A DNA stretch of 64,000 nt, taken from contig NZ_CP014766.1 of the NCBI RefSeq assembly GCF_001611675.1, positions 2,108,001-2,172,000 of the forward strand, in the 5' to 3' direction. Positions within the stretch are counted from its first letter, which is position 1, and each line of letters starts with the position of its first letter. The notes under the pieces were generated by a model. It saw only the letters and a program-made list of their open reading frames with translations. It was not told the origin of the DNA and searched no databases. Position numbers and translations under genes: made by a program. This stretch comes from Pontibacter akesuensis (GTDB lineage Bacteria > Bacteroidota > Bacteroidia > Cytophagales > Hymenobacteraceae). Below, piece after piece: positions 14,981 to 24,531 of this stretch.

Positions 14981-17497
14981 GTGAGAAAAGGATTAGTGAG
15001 AAAAGTGCTATTTTATGGGGCTGCCGGCCTCGTGACGGTTCTGGGCATTGCGCTGGCGCTGGTGTATGCTTATCAAGAAAAAATAGTAGCGCTTTTTGTG
15101 GCCGAGGCAAACAAGCACATCAAGACAGAGGTGGAGGTAGAGAAGATTTCGCTTTCCCTGTTCGAGAAGTTCCCGCAGGTGGCCGTAACGCTGGACCAGG
15201 TAAACGTGCATGAGGGCCTGCCTGAGAGCAACGAATCGCTGGCGCGCGCCGACAAGCTATACTTCACGTTCAGCATCTGGGATGTGCTGCAGGGCGAGTA
15301 CAGCGTGAAGCAGTTTTACATGGAAAAGGGCGAGGTGTACGTGAAGGTGCTGCCGGATGGCTCGGTGAATTACCAAGTATTCGGAAGCGACACAACCTCT
15401 GAAGAAAGTGACTTCACATTCGACCTGGAGCAGATAACCCTCACTGAGGTTGCCGTTCACTACATAGACCAGCAGCTGAAGCAAACCTACCAGGTGGACG
15501 CGCACCAGTTGGCCGCAGCCCTCGCCATTTCACCCGAGACAATCGATATTGAAGTCAGCGGCCAGACCACTATCCATACCATTAAAATAGGCACAGGCGA
15601 GTATTTCAAGGGCAAGCGCGTGAATCTGGCTACTGCCCTAAGTATAGACCGGCTAAAGGAGACAATCGCGTTGCAGCCGTCGGAGGTGCAGGTAGAGGGT
15701 GCTGCATATGCGGTAGGCGGCGCTATTGCCTATGGGCAGGGTACGGAGCTTGATCTGCAGCTGGAGGGGAAGAACACAAGTATACAGTCGCTGCTGTCGC
15801 TGCTGCCGCAAAGTATAACGCAGGAGTTTAGCCAGTACCGCAGCGAAGGCGACATCTATTTTACGGGCACCATCAAAGGGAAAGCCTCGGGCCCGCACAC
15901 GCCGCAGGTGAACTTTAACTTTGGCGCACGCAATGCCTCCTTCTTTCATCCGGATGTGGCGCAGCGCGTGGAGCAGATAAAACTTACAGGTAGCTTCACG
16001 AACGGCGACAAGCAGAAGGCGGCCACCTCGGTGCTGGAGCTGAAGGACCTGAGCGGTGTGCTGAATGGCAGGCCCTTTAAAGGAAACTTAACTTACAAGA
16101 ACTTCGACAACCCCTACATTGCTTTTGATGTGCAGGGTATGCTGGACGTGGGCTACGTGCTGGGACTGGCAAAGCTGGAGCAAATACGCAGCGGGAGCGG
16201 CCTGGCCGACGTGCGGGTGGCTTTCTCGGGCAACCTGAATGAGTTTAAGGCCCGCCCGGGAAACAGCACCCTCAACACCACCGGCGAGGTAACGCTGCAC
16301 AACGTATCGCTGTCGTTGCGGCAAATGCCGCTGCCGTTGAGCAACCTGAATGGCAACTTTATCTTCAAGCGCAACGACGTGGGTGTATCCGACTTTAAAG
16401 GTAAGCTGGGGGAATCTGATTTTGTGGTGAATGGCATGTTCAAAAACGTGATGGCCTGGACGCTGCTCCAGAACCAGCGCCTGCTCGTGGAGGCCGACTT
16501 CAGCAGCAAATACCTGAACTTCGACCAGCTTTTGAGCGAGGAACAGAACACCGCCGAGACAGACCGCACCGGCGACAGCTATAAGCTGGTGATCTCCCCC
16601 AACATTGCCTTTGATCTAAGCGCCTCCATTGAGCGGGTGAAATTCCGAAGGTTCAGGGGCAAGAACTTCCGTGGTGAGGTGAAGCTCCGTAACCAGGTGC
16701 TGTCCACACCTAACATCTCGTTTCAGGCTATTGGCGGCGATTTTGCCGTGCGCGGCAATCTGGATGCCCGCACCCGCGACCACATCAAGATAAGTACGGC
16801 GACAAAGCTCAACAACATGAGCGTGGACAGCCTGTTCTATGTGTTCGAGAACTTCCACCAGAACTTTATAGAGGAGCGGCACCTGCGCGGCCAACTCACG
16901 GCCAACATTGTGTCGGATGTATACTTCAACAGCCAGCTCGACCCGAAAACTGATCTGCTGCAGGCTGAGATTATGGCGACAGTGCGCAACGGCCAATTGC
17001 TCAACTTCCCGCCAATGCAGAAGATGTCGACGTTTGTGAAGCGCTCGGAGCTGGCGAACATGCGTTTTGCCGAGCTGCAAAACTCTTTCTGGATCCAGGG
17101 GGGCACCATCTACATTCCTGAAATGGATATCAGCTCCAGCCTGTCTGCCGCTCCGGTGGTATCTATCTCCGGCACCCACACCTTTGATCAGCGCATGGAT
17201 TACAAAATTAAGTTGCCCCTGTTCAGCAACCGCCGCCCCGATAAGGACGCAGCCTTTGGCGTAGTGGCTGAGGACCCCGACTCTGGCAACAGTAACCTGT
17301 TCCTGACGCTGAAAGGCAGTGAGAGCGATTTTAAAATAGCCTACGATGATGCGCGGGTGCGGCAGAAAATAAAGACAGACCTGAAGCAGGAAGGCCAGGA
17401 GCTGCGCGATATTCTGAGAGGCAAAAAACCAAAGGCAAAAGAGGAGAAAGTGATCGCGCCGCAGGAAGGAGAATACTTCGATTTCGACGACAATTAA
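14981..17497 (+). CDS. AsmA family protein
   Basis: This 838-residue envelope protein belongs to the AsmA family of inner-membrane anchored beta-groove proteins, related to proteins that help move phospholipid or assemble outer-membrane proteins. It has one N-terminal transmembrane helix (about 9-30) followed by the AsmA N-terminal pattern (VEVEKISLSLFEKFPQVAVTLDQV) and a C-terminal AsmA-like domain around GTHTFDQRMDYKIKLPL. The GTG at 14981 is the first start; a GTG at 14996 in frame is also possible. No partner gene is adjacent. An imperfect -7 box (TACCTTTA at 14936) lies upstream. Confidence 0.88.
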   Translation: MRKGLVRKVLFYGAAGLVTVLGIALALVYAYQEKIVALFVAEANKHIKTEVEVEKISLSLFEKFPQVAVTLDQVNVHEGLPESNESLARADKLYFTFSIWDVLQGEYSVKQFYMEKGEVYVKVLPDGSVNYQVFGSDTTSEESDFTFDLEQITLTEVAVHYIDQQLKQTYQVDAHQLAAALAISPETIDIEVSGQTTIHTIKIGTGEYFKGKRVNLATALSIDRLKETIALQPSEVQVEGAAYAVGGAIAYGQGTELDLQLEGKNTSIQSLLSLLPQSITQEFSQYRSEGDIYFTGTIKGKASGPHTPQVNFNFGARNASFFHPDVAQRVEQIKLTGSFTNGDKQKAATSVLELKDLSGVLNGRPFKGNLTYKNFDNPYIAFDVQGMLDVGYVLGLAKLEQIRSGSGLADVRVAFSGNLNEFKARPGNSTLNTTGEVTLHNVSLSLRQMPLPLSNLNGNFIFKRNDVGVSDFKGKLGESDFVVNGMFKNVMAWTLLQNQRLLVEADFSSKYLNFDQLLSEEQNTAETDRTGDSYKLVISPNIAFDLSASIERVKFRRFRGKNFRGEVKLRNQVLSTPNISFQAIGGDFAVRGNLDARTRDHIKISTATKLNNMSVDSLFYVFENFHQNFIEERHLRGQLTANIVSDVYFNSQLDPKTDLLQAEIMATVRNGQLLNFPPMQKMSTFVKRSELANMRFAELQNSFWIQGGTIYIPEMDISSSLSAAPVVSISGTHTFDQRMDYKIKLPLFSNRRPDKDAAFGVVAEDPDSGNSNLFLTLKGSESDFKIAYDDARVRQKIKTDLKQEGQELRDILRGKKPKAKEEKVIAPQEGEYFDFDDN

Positions 17498-17835
17498 TCT
17501 CTTGTAAGGCTTAATCAGAATCTGAAACTGAGCCTGAAACTCCTGATTCCTTCCAGAAAACTGACGCTTCTAAGTTTTTCACCAGTTGTTATAGGCCGTT
17601 AACTCTAAAAATTAGCCCCTACATAGAAAAAGTTATACTTATCCTGTAACTATGAACACCTCAGCGCGTTAGATATACCAAAATAGGATAGAACGGCTGT
17701 GAGTGATAGATGAGAGGAGGCGTTTAGCCTTGTAGCACAACCAGTTGTCTATTGCTACCACCAGAAAAGAGTTTAAAAAATTAAAGTTAATAAGGGTGAA
17801 AAAAAGCCGGAGCTTCTCCGGCTTTTTTATTGTCC
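17498..17835. other. 338-bp intergenic region
   Basis: I see no gene. The region contains a terminator hairpin at its 3' end (17799-17828), an imperfect duplication of ACCAGTTGT (near 17581 and 17741), and a TATACTT word near 17632. No promoter with a good TAnnTTTG is evident. Confidence 0.6.
17799..17828 (-). terminator. Terminator between asmA and mscS
   Basis: GCCGGAG and CTCCGGC around a 3-nt loop, with A and T runs on both sides. It can serve the minus-strand mscS gene and the plus-strand AsmA gene. Confidence 0.85.
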
Positions 17836-19023
17836 CTACTTCAAGTCTGCACCGCCCCCATAGGGTGGCTGGTCTATAGCATTCGGATACGGCTCTTCCT
17901 GCTGTGTTTGCTGCACGTACAGTGTCTGCGTTGGGAAAGCGAAGGCTGCGCCATACTTCTCCACAATCTCTACGATCTTGTAATTCACCTCTTCTTTAAT
18001 GTCAATGAACTCGTTCCAGTCCATGGTGTCCACAAAGTACAGCACCATCACATCCTTCGAGTGCGGCCCCAGGCTCAGGAAACGGATACGGCCCTCATCG
18101 TTGGTGCGGGGGTGGTTGTTGATGTATTCCTGTATATCGCGGGTAATGGACCTGATCTGCTCTGAGGTTGTGTCGTAGGTCAGGTTGATGTCGAACTTGG
18201 CGCGGCGGAAGGTGCGCAGGGTTAGGTTGTCGAGCGGCTTGTCGATCATGAGCTTGTTGGGCATCGTCACGAAGCTCTTCTCCAGCGTGCGAATACGCGT
18301 ACTGCGGAATCCTACCTTCTCCACCACACCCACCAGATCGCCTACCTGCACCAGGTCGCCTGCCGTAAAGGGTTGGTCCAGGAAAATGGTGAAGGATGCC
18401 AGCAGGTTCTCCAGGCTCTCCTTGGCGGCAAAGGCAATGGCCAAACCACCCACGCCCAAACCAGCCACCAAGCCCGTTACGTTCACTCCGAATACAGAGC
18501 CCAGCATCGCCAGGAAAGCGAAGATCACGACCATCACCTTTCCAAAATCCTTGAAGAAAGGCACCAGTTGGTCATCAAGCTTGGATACGGTTTTCTCCGT
18601 GCGGTAACTGAAGACCATCGCAATGAAATCAACCAGCCGAAGTACCACCCAGGTCAGGGCAACGATCACAAACACCTGGTAGGTGCGGAACATGAACGTT
18701 TTCAGGAAGGGGTCCCCATCCCGCAGGTCCTTCGACTCCACCGGGTAATCCAGTACCTGGAACGCGAAGTACAGAAAGAACAGGAACAGCAGTATCTCCA
18801 GGGGCTGTATGAGCAGGCGCCGGAAGGAAGTCAGGTTAGCCTCGCTCCAGAACTTGCTGCCGAGGCGGTACATCAGGCCCGTGAGCAGCCGCGAAAGCAG
18901 CGTTTTAAAGATAAAGCCAAACAGCAGGATGCCAGCCGAAATCAGGTACTCGGCTATGGAGTTACCCAGGAACTCGTATTGCAGGACCCGGCTGTCTAAC
19001 AGGTTTTCCCAGTTCGTAAACAT
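17836..19023 (-). CDS. Mechanosensitive channel, MscS family
   Basis: This is a 395-residue small-conductance mechanosensitive channel, which releases solutes on osmotic downshift. There are about four transmembrane helices, and the pore helix and beta domain carry the family sequence GLVAGLGVGGLAIAFAAKESLENL, then FTAGDLVQVGDLVGVVEKVGFRSTRIRT. The C-terminal cytoplasmic domain follows. It starts 6 nt after the stop of the glutamate dehydrogenase-like gene, so the two are probably one transcript. Confidence 0.92.
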   Translation of the reverse strand: MFTNWENLLDSRVLQYEFLGNSIAEYLISAGILLFGFIFKTLLSRLLTGLMYRLGSKFWSEANLTSFRRLLIQPLEILLFLFFLYFAFQVLDYPVESKDLRDGDPFLKTFMFRTYQVFVIVALTWVVLRLVDFIAMVFSYRTEKTVSKLDDQLVPFFKDFGKVMVVIFAFLAMLGSVFGVNVTGLVAGLGVGGLAIAFAAKESLENLLASFTIFLDQPFTAGDLVQVGDLVGVVEKVGFRSTRIRTLEKSFVTMPNKLMIDKPLDNLTLRTFRRAKFDINLTYDTTSEQIRSITRDIQEYINNHPRTNDEGRIRFLSLGPHSKDVMVLYFVDTMDWNEFIDIKEEVNYKIVEIVEKYGAAFAFPTQTLYVQQTQQEEPYPNAIDQPPYGGGADLK

Positions 19024-19029
19024 AAAGAA

Positions 19030-20262
19030 TTATAACAGTTGGCTAAGCGCGATCTCAAAGCTTGTTTTGGCAATTTCGGTTTTCTGTGGGTTGCGCTCAT
19101 ACGATTTCTCCAGGGCCAGGCGGATGATGTTGGATATGTCGGTGAAGAGTGCCTCGTCCGTAATCTCCACCTCGCTCTCCATCAGGTAAGCAAACACGCG
19201 GGCCATGCCGCAGTTAGCGATAAAATCAGGTATAACAGACAAGTTGCGGTCAGCAAACTCACCAGTCGGCCCAAAGAAGATCTCCGGATCCTGAAACGGC
19301 ACGTTGGCACCGCAGGAAACAACTTCCATGCCGCTGTTGATCATGCGCTCCACCTGCTCCCGCGTAACCAGGCGCGAGGCAGCCGCAGGTATAAATATTT
19401 CTGCCTGCAGGTCCCAGATACGGTTGTTGATTTCGTCAAATGAAAGCAGCCCCGGCGTGTTGGGATTGAGGGCAGTGCCCTGGCGATTCAGGAACAAGTC
19501 TGTGATTTCCTCAAACGTATAACCAGCCTCATTGATCAAGCCACCTGCTCTGTCGATGATACCTACAATTCTGATGCCCTTAGAGGCGAGGTAATAGGCC
19601 GCTGCGGCACCCACGTTGCCCCAGCCCTGAATAATGGCGCGCTTGCCCTCGGAGTTGTTGTTCCAGATGTTGTAGTAGTGGCGCACGGCCTCGGCCACAC
19701 CATAGCCCGTGATCATGTCGGCAATCGTATACTTGCGGGCAGTGGAAGGGGAGAAGTGCGGGTCCTCAATCACCTTCACCACACCCTGGCGCAGCTGCCC
19801 GATCTTGTTTATCTTCTGCGGCTCCGTCGCGTTGAAATGGCCGTTCACCACGCCTTCCTGCGGGTGCCACAAGCCGTAGTCCTCCGTAATGGGAATCACC
19901 TCGTGTATCTCGTCCACGTTCATGTCGCCGCCGGTGCCGTAGTAGCTTTTTAACAGTGGAATAACGGCTTTGTACCAGCGCTCCAGCACACCGCGCTTAC
20001 GCGGATCGGCAGGATCGAAGTTAATGCCGGACTTGGCACCTCCGATGGCAGGCCCAGATACCGTGAACTTCACTTCCATCGTCTTTGCCAGCGACTCTAC
20101 TTCACGCTTGTCCAGGCCCTTGCGCATGCGGGTGCCACCGCCTGCCGCCCCGCCCCGGAGCGAGTTTATCACCACCCAGCCTTCGGCTTCGGTTTCAGCG
20201 TCTTTCCACTCGAACACAATTTCTGGTTGCTTATTTTCGAATTTCGCAAGTAGGTCTTTCAT
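19030..20262 (-). CDS. Glu/Leu/Phe/Val dehydrogenase family protein
   Basis: This 410-residue oxidoreductase is a distinct relative of glutamate dehydrogenase. It has the family patterns RGGAAGGGTRM, GPAIGGAKSGINFDP (the lysine in GGAKSG corresponds to the catalytic lysine) and a nucleotide-binding IIQGWGNVGAAAAYYL. It differs from the leucine dehydrogenase at 8210 and the glutamate dehydrogenase at 32072. It is upstream of mscS in a probable two-gene operon. The substrate is not clear. Confidence 0.85.
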   Translation of the reverse strand: MKDLLAKFENKQPEIVFEWKDAETEAEGWVVINSLRGGAAGGGTRMRKGLDKREVESLAKTMEVKFTVSGPAIGGAKSGINFDPADPRKRGVLERWYKAVIPLLKSYYGTGGDMNVDEIHEVIPITEDYGLWHPQEGVVNGHFNATEPQKINKIGQLRQGVVKVIEDPHFSPSTARKYTIADMITGYGVAEAVRHYYNIWNNNSEGKRAIIQGWGNVGAAAAYYLASKGIRIVGIIDRAGGLINEAGYTFEEITDLFLNRQGTALNPNTPGLLSFDEINNRIWDLQAEIFIPAAASRLVTREQVERMINSGMEVVSCGANVPFQDPEIFFGPTGEFADRNLSVIPDFIANCGMARVFAYLMESEVEITDEALFTDISNIIRLALEKSYERNPQKTEIAKTSFEIALSQLL

Positions 20263-20293
20263 GCTTTGTTGATGTGATCTGTTTTTGGTTGGG

Positions 20294-20301
20294 CAAATGT
20301 A
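20294..20301 (-). promoter_or_regulatory. -7 element for the glutamate dehydrogenase-like/mscS operon
   Basis: TACATTTG on the minus strand, 31 bp before the start codon. A TTG lies 17 bp upstream, 2 bp shorter than the usual spacing. Confidence 0.5.
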
Positions 20302-20322
20302 CGAAAAATGTGCTGGGGCAAC

Positions 20323-21396
20323 TTAATATAGGTAAATGGAGCCGCCAATGTTGTTGCGGCTGGCGCCTGTAACGCTGCTGAGGCAGTTGTGCTCTCCACG
20401 CCAGCGCAACACCCCCAGAAACGCAAAGAGCAGCGCCTCCTTATAAGATACCACCTCCGGCTCCGGCACCTCCACCCGATATGCCGATCCCAACTGCTGC
20501 TGTATCTGCTCTACCAGGTATAAGTTGAACGCACCACCGCCGGTGAGCAGTACCCGGTGCAGGCCCTTGTGCAGGGGCGGCAGCGCCTGTGCTATCTGTT
20601 GAGCGATGTGGTGGCAAGCGGTGTGCAGCTTATCAACAACAGCGGAATCGCTAGCGGCTATACTTTGCAGGCTGTGCGTCGAAACCCATTCCTTACCCAG
20701 CGATTTTGGCGCTGGCGAGGAGAAGTATGCTGGAGCATTAAGCTGCTGCAGGAGGTCGTGCTGCATGGTGCCGGAGCGTGCCAGGTCCCCGTTCTCGTCA
20801 TAAGGTTTGCCGATGCTGTTGGCCAACGAGTTGAGCAGCATGTTGCAGGCACCTGTATCAAAAGCAATGCGCTGGCCGTTCTGGTTGTAGGAAACATTGG
20901 CGATACCGCCCAGGTTTATACAATTGTCGTAGGCGCTGAAGAGTAGTTCGTCGCCAATGGGTACGAGGGGCGCTCCCTGGCCGCCCAAGGCGATGTCGAG
21001 GGTGCGAAAATCGGAGATAACCGGAAGCCTGGCGTGCGCCGCGATGTAAGCGCCGTGGCCTATCTGCAGTGAGATGTGCTTATCGGGCTGGTGGAAGATA
21101 GTATGGCCGTGTGAGGCGATGAAGTCTGGTTGCAGATCGTGTTGCTCTACAAAGGCGCGCACCTGCTGCCCCACGAAACGGCCGAAGGAATGGTCGAGCG
21201 CCACGAGGTCCAGCGCACTGGCGGTTTCGACTGTGCGGAGAGACTCGAGTAGTATATCATCATATGTAGATGTATTAGTATTTAGTATCTCATATATCCA
21301 ATTTTGAGATTTGTACGTAATCCTACAATGCGCTATATCAAGGCCATCAAGGGAGGTACCAGACATCAGTCCGATTACATGATAAGAAGTATCCAT
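20323..21396 (-). CDS. anmK: Anhydro-N-acetylmuramic acid kinase
   Basis: AnmK phosphorylates and opens 1,6-anhydro-MurNAc in peptidoglycan recycling. The 357-residue protein starts with HVIGLMSGTSLDGLDIAHC (ATP-binding loop) and has the family motifs GHTIFHQP, NLGGIANVSY, FDTGACNML and LTGGGAFN. A start 9 codons upstream at 21423 is in frame but ATG 21396 directly precedes the conserved N-terminus and sits 4 nt after a TATTTTTG box. No other peptidoglycan gene is adjacent. Confidence 0.94.
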   Translation of the reverse strand: MDTSYHVIGLMSGTSLDGLDIAHCRITYKSQNWIYEILNTNTSTYDDILLESLRTVETASALDLVALDHSFGRFVGQQVRAFVEQHDLQPDFIASHGHTIFHQPDKHISLQIGHGAYIAAHARLPVISDFRTLDIALGGQGAPLVPIGDELLFSAYDNCINLGGIANVSYNQNGQRIAFDTGACNMLLNSLANSIGKPYDENGDLARSGTMQHDLLQQLNAPAYFSSPAPKSLGKEWVSTHSLQSIAASDSAVVDKLHTACHHIAQQIAQALPPLHKGLHRVLLTGGGAFNLYLVEQIQQQLGSAYRVEVPEPEVVSYKEALLFAFLGVLRWRGEHNCLSSVTGASRNNIGGSIYLY

Positions 21397-21400
21397 TGGC

Positions 21401-21408
21401 CAAAAATA
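21401..21408 (-). promoter_or_regulatory. anmK -7 box, apparently leaderless
   Basis: TATTTTTG on the minus strand ends 4 nt before the ATG of anmK, which fits TAnnTTTG. I see no TTG at 19 bp. Confidence 0.5.
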
Positions 21409-21481
21409 GTAAAAGCCTGGCAATGAATTTCAGCCAAATAATGCAGGCTTCGTATATATCTTAATATAAATAAGAAGGAAA

Positions 21482-21511
21482 TTGATTTATAGAAACTGTT
21501 AGGTATATTTT
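21482..21511 (+). promoter_or_regulatory. ArsR gene promoter, apparently leaderless
   Basis: TTG at 21482-21484, exactly 19 bp, then TATATTTT at 21504-21511 (7 of 8). The ATG follows after 4 nt. Confidence 0.7.
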
Positions 21512-21515
21512 AATT

Positions 21516-21824
21516 ATGAAAAGTTTATTATCAAGAGTTGAATCGAAGAAGATAGATAAAGCGGCAGCCATGCTAAAAGTACTGGCTCACCCGAAGAGGC
21601 TAGCTATTGTGGATTTACTGGGAAAAGAGGACAAAATGACTGTTACGGAGATATATAAGCAGTTAGACCTCCCCCAGGCAATCGCATCGCAACACCTGAT
21701 TACACTGAAAGACAAAGGCGTTTTGTCGTCTTTTAAAGTGGGAACGAAGATCTATTACTCGCTTGCCATCCCTAAACTAATTGATGTAATTGACTGCCTG
21801 GAAGAGTGCTGCCTGGATATTTAG
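21516..21824 (+). CDS. ArsR family transcriptional regulator
   Basis: This is a 102-residue winged-helix repressor. It contains LKVLAHPKRLAIVDLLGKEDKMTVTEI and the recognition helix IASQHLITLKDKGVLSSFKVGTKIYYS, typical of ArsR/SmtB proteins. The C-terminus ends CLEECCLDI; these cysteines could bind a metal or oxidant, although the classical ArsR CxC motif in the recognition helix is absent. It is transcribed alone, and its regulated genes are not obvious: anmK is divergent upstream and hemA convergent downstream. The ATG is fixed by the promoter position. Confidence 0.9.
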   Translation: MKSLLSRVESKKIDKAAAMLKVLAHPKRLAIVDLLGKEDKMTVTEIYKQLDLPQAIASQHLITLKDKGVLSSFKVGTKIYYSLAIPKLIDVIDCLEECCLDI

Positions 21825-21871
21825 TCGTATAAAATCCGCATTGGTAACACCTCTTTTAAGAGGAATTACAT

Positions 21872-21930
21872 ACAGCAGAGGCCTCGGAACCTACCCAAAA
21901 TGGGAGTTTACCGAGGCCTCTGCTGTTTTA
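21872..21930. terminator. Long hairpin terminator between arsR and hemA
   Basis: A perfect 16-bp stem (ACAGCAGAGGCCTCGG with CCGAGGCCTCTGCTGT) encloses a 23-nt loop with its own small CCCA-AAA-TGGG hairpin, and TTTTA follows. It separates convergent genes. Confidence 0.85.
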
Positions 21931-21962
21931 TTAACTAAAAAAAAGTGACTGTTTACCCAGAT

Positions 21963-23237
21963 TTAGTGCTCTGCCTCTGTTGGGTGATTTTCGAGGTTGA
22001 ACAGGTCGTTCAGCAGGTCGATCAGTGTTTCAGCCTCGCCGCGCTTGCAGGCGGCCTTTAGCTGCAATACCGGAAGTTTAATAATTTTCTGCATCATGGA
22101 TTTCGTGATGCTGTCCATCATTTTCGCCTCCTTTGGGCCCAGCTTTTTCATGTAGCGGTCCATCTCCTCCTGGCGTATGGCCTCCAGCGCACTCTTCAGG
22201 CGGTGGATGGTAGGGGAAACAATCATCTCCTTCGACCAGTCGTTAAACTGCTCAATGGACTCATTGATGATCTCCTTCACCTTGGGCACCGAGTTGAGGC
22301 GGAGCTGCAGTGCCTCCGATGCTTTGTTCTGAATGGTATCGATGTTGTAAACCAGTACGCCCGGCACGCTCTCCACTTCCTGCTCCACACTGCGTGGCAC
22401 AGACAGGTCGATAAAGAACTTGAACGTGAGCACATCCAGGCGCTTCACCATTTCTTTGGTGAAGAAAGGCGTTTCGCGGGCTACGGATGAGATGATCACA
22501 TCGGCGGCCTTCATGCCCTCCACAATATTTTCAAACGGAAGCACCTCCATCCCACACTCCTCGGCGAGGGACATTGCCTTTGCCTGTGTGCGGTTAGTGA
22601 TCTTCACGTTTTTGAAGCCAAGGTCTTTCAGGTTGCGGCACACATCGGCACCAATCTCCCCTAAACCCACCACCAGTATACTTGGGTCGCTGATCTCGTT
22701 GGTCAGCTCCTCAATCAGCTCAATGGCGGCATACGAAGTAGAGGCGGCACCATCTCTGAAAGAGGTTTCCTGTACGACGCGTTTGTTGGTGAAGAAAATG
22801 GTGTGCATCAGGCGGTGCAGGAACGGGCCAGCCGTTTCGTTGTCGGCCGTCCACTGGTAGGCCTGCTTTACCTGGTTGGATATCTGCATATCGCCCACCA
22901 CCTGCGACTCCAGCCCCATCGACACCTCAAACAGGTGCTGCACGGCATCGTCGTGCTCGGTCAGAATGGTGAAATAATCGAGGTACTGCGAGATGTTGTC
23001 AATGCCTTTGGTGATGCCGAGCAGCTTTACAATGTCCTTGCTGTAGTCGATATCGGCATTATAGTAAACTTCGGTGCGGTTGCAGGTAGAGAGCACCAGT
23101 ATGTCAGAAGCCTGAATAAAGTTCTTGAGCGTCTGTAGGAATAACCTGCAGGATGTTTCATCTAAGGCAATCAGTTCCCTGATATCCAGCGGCGCTTTCT
23201 TGTACGACAGGCTGATTGCTTTAAAATTTTGAAGCAT
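21963..23237 (-). CDS. hemA: Glutamyl-tRNA reductase
   Basis: HemA reduces glutamyl-tRNA to glutamate-1-semialdehyde at the start of tetrapyrrole synthesis by the C5 route. The 424-residue protein has the catalytic Cys 52 in STCNRTEVYY, the NADPH-binding VVGLGEIGADVCRNL and the helical C-terminal dimerisation domain. No other heme gene is adjacent in this window. It is divergent from the histidine kinase. Confidence 0.95.
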   Translation of the reverse strand: MLQNFKAISLSYKKAPLDIRELIALDETSCRLFLQTLKNFIQASDILVLSTCNRTEVYYNADIDYSKDIVKLLGITKGIDNISQYLDYFTILTEHDDAVQHLFEVSMGLESQVVGDMQISNQVKQAYQWTADNETAGPFLHRLMHTIFFTNKRVVQETSFRDGAASTSYAAIELIEELTNEISDPSILVVGLGEIGADVCRNLKDLGFKNVKITNRTQAKAMSLAEECGMEVLPFENIVEGMKAADVIISSVARETPFFTKEMVKRLDVLTFKFFIDLSVPRSVEQEVESVPGVLVYNIDTIQNKASEALQLRLNSVPKVKEIINESIEQFNDWSKEMIVSPTIHRLKSALEAIRQEEMDRYMKKLGPKEAKMMDSITKSMMQKIIKLPVLQLKAACKRGEAETLIDLLNDLFNLENHPTEAEH

Positions 23238-23260
23238 AGTAACGTGGTTCTACGGAAGTG

Positions 23261-23268
23261 CAAAGGTA
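23261..23268 (-). promoter_or_regulatory. hemA -7 box
   Basis: A perfect TACCTTTG on the minus strand, 23 bp before the hemA start. At the expected -33 position the sequence reads TTC rather than TTG. Confidence 0.55.
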
Positions 23269-23349
23269 AAGCCCAATTATTTAAAATGAAACTTACTTGC
23301 CCTCTATGTTTAATTTATACTAATTTCAAATAATTTACGTCTTAACTGC

Positions 23350-24531
23350 ATGATCCCCATCTACTCCCAGAAGAACAGAATAAAGCTCATAGTTGTTATC
23401 ATTGCCCTCATAATCGGCGCCGCCACCATCACCTACACGAACATACTTGTCAGCAAACTTTCTGAGCGGGAGCAGGAACTGGTGCAGCTCTACGCCAAGG
23501 GCCTGCGCTACATGATCAACGCCCCCAGCGATGATAACATCGTTTTTATAGAGGAGGAGATCCTGTCGTCTAACAATACGGTGCCGGTTATACTTACAGA
23601 CGAAAATGTAAATATCCTTGATTCTAAGAACATAGATATACCCGAAAACATTTCGGATAAGCCGGATAAAATCAATGAATTTCTGCAGCGGCAGATTGAG
23701 AAGATGAAGGCCCAACATGCCCCTATTGTGGTGCCCTGGGCCGAAGGATCGGTGAACTACGTGTTCTACAAGGACTCTGAGTTGCTCTCACAGCTGCGCT
23801 ACTATCCTTACGTGCAGCTAATTGTAATTTCCTGCTTTGCACTGGTGGCTTACTTTGCCTTCAGCTACTCGCGCCGTGCCGAGCAGAACAGGGTTTGGGT
23901 GGGCTTGGCCAAGGAAACAGCGCACCAGTTGGGTACGCCGCTGTCGTCGCTGATGGCCTGGTACGAGTACATCAAATCAAGCCCTAAGTTTGAGAACGAG
24001 CCGATACTGGAGGAGTTGGGCAAGGACGTGCGGCGGTTGGAGATCATCACGGAGCGCTTCTCCAACATAGGCTCAGTGCCCACGTTGCGCGACGAGAACA
24101 TTTTGCTGGTAACACAGAACGCCATCGCGTACCTACAGAACAGGATTTCGCGGCAAGTCAGCTTTTCGGTTGAGTCAAACTTCTCGCCCGACATCACGGC
24201 AAAAGTAAACGTGTCGCTTTATGATTGGGTGATTGAGAACATCTGCAAAAACGCTGTGGATGCCATGGAGGGGCGCGGAAGTATCACCATCCTTATCTCG
24301 CTGCTCGGTAAAAGCCAGATCGCCGTGGACATCACCGATACGGGCAAGGGCATCCCTAAAAGCAAGGTCGACTCTGTTTTCCTGCCCGGCTACACCACCA
24401 AGCGGCGCGGCTGGGGCCTGGGCCTTGCGCTGGCCAAGCGCATCATCGACAATTACCACCAGGGCAGGCTGTACATCAAGTGGTCTGAGGTGGGCAAAGG
24501 CACCACGTTCCGGATCGTGCTGAATAGGTAA
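23350..24531 (+). CDS. Sensor histidine kinase
   Basis: This is a 393-residue membrane kinase. Two transmembrane helices (about 11-31 and 153-172) flank a short extracytoplasmic sensor domain. The H-box is LAKETAHQLGTPLSSL with His 192, the N-box VIENICKNAVDAME (about 294-307), G1 DITDTGKGIPKS (about 327) and G2 RGWGLGLALAKRI (about 353). There is no adjacent response regulator, so it is an orphan. The HQLGTPLSS version is common in Bacteroidota kinases. Confidence 0.93.
   Translation: MIPIYSQKNRIKLIVVIIALIIGAATITYTNILVSKLSEREQELVQLYAKGLRYMINAPSDDNIVFIEEEILSSNNTVPVILTDENVNILDSKNIDIPENISDKPDKINEFLQRQIEKMKAQHAPIVVPWAEGSVNYVFYKDSELLSQLRYYPYVQLIVISCFALVAYFAFSYSRRAEQNRVWVGLAKETAHQLGTPLSSLMAWYEYIKSSPKFENEPILEELGKDVRRLEIITERFSNIGSVPTLRDENILLVTQNAIAYLQNRISRQVSFSVESNFSPDITAKVNVSLYDWVIENICKNAVDAMEGRGSITILISLLGKSQIAVDITDTGKGIPKSKVDSVFLPGYTTKRRGWGLGLALAKRIIDNYHQGRLYIKWSEVGKGTTFRIVLNR

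Noticed and set aside
17581..17760. Small RNA between AsmA and mscS genes
   Set aside because: There is a terminator but no promoter and no evidence of a fold beyond a short duplicate word; not supported.
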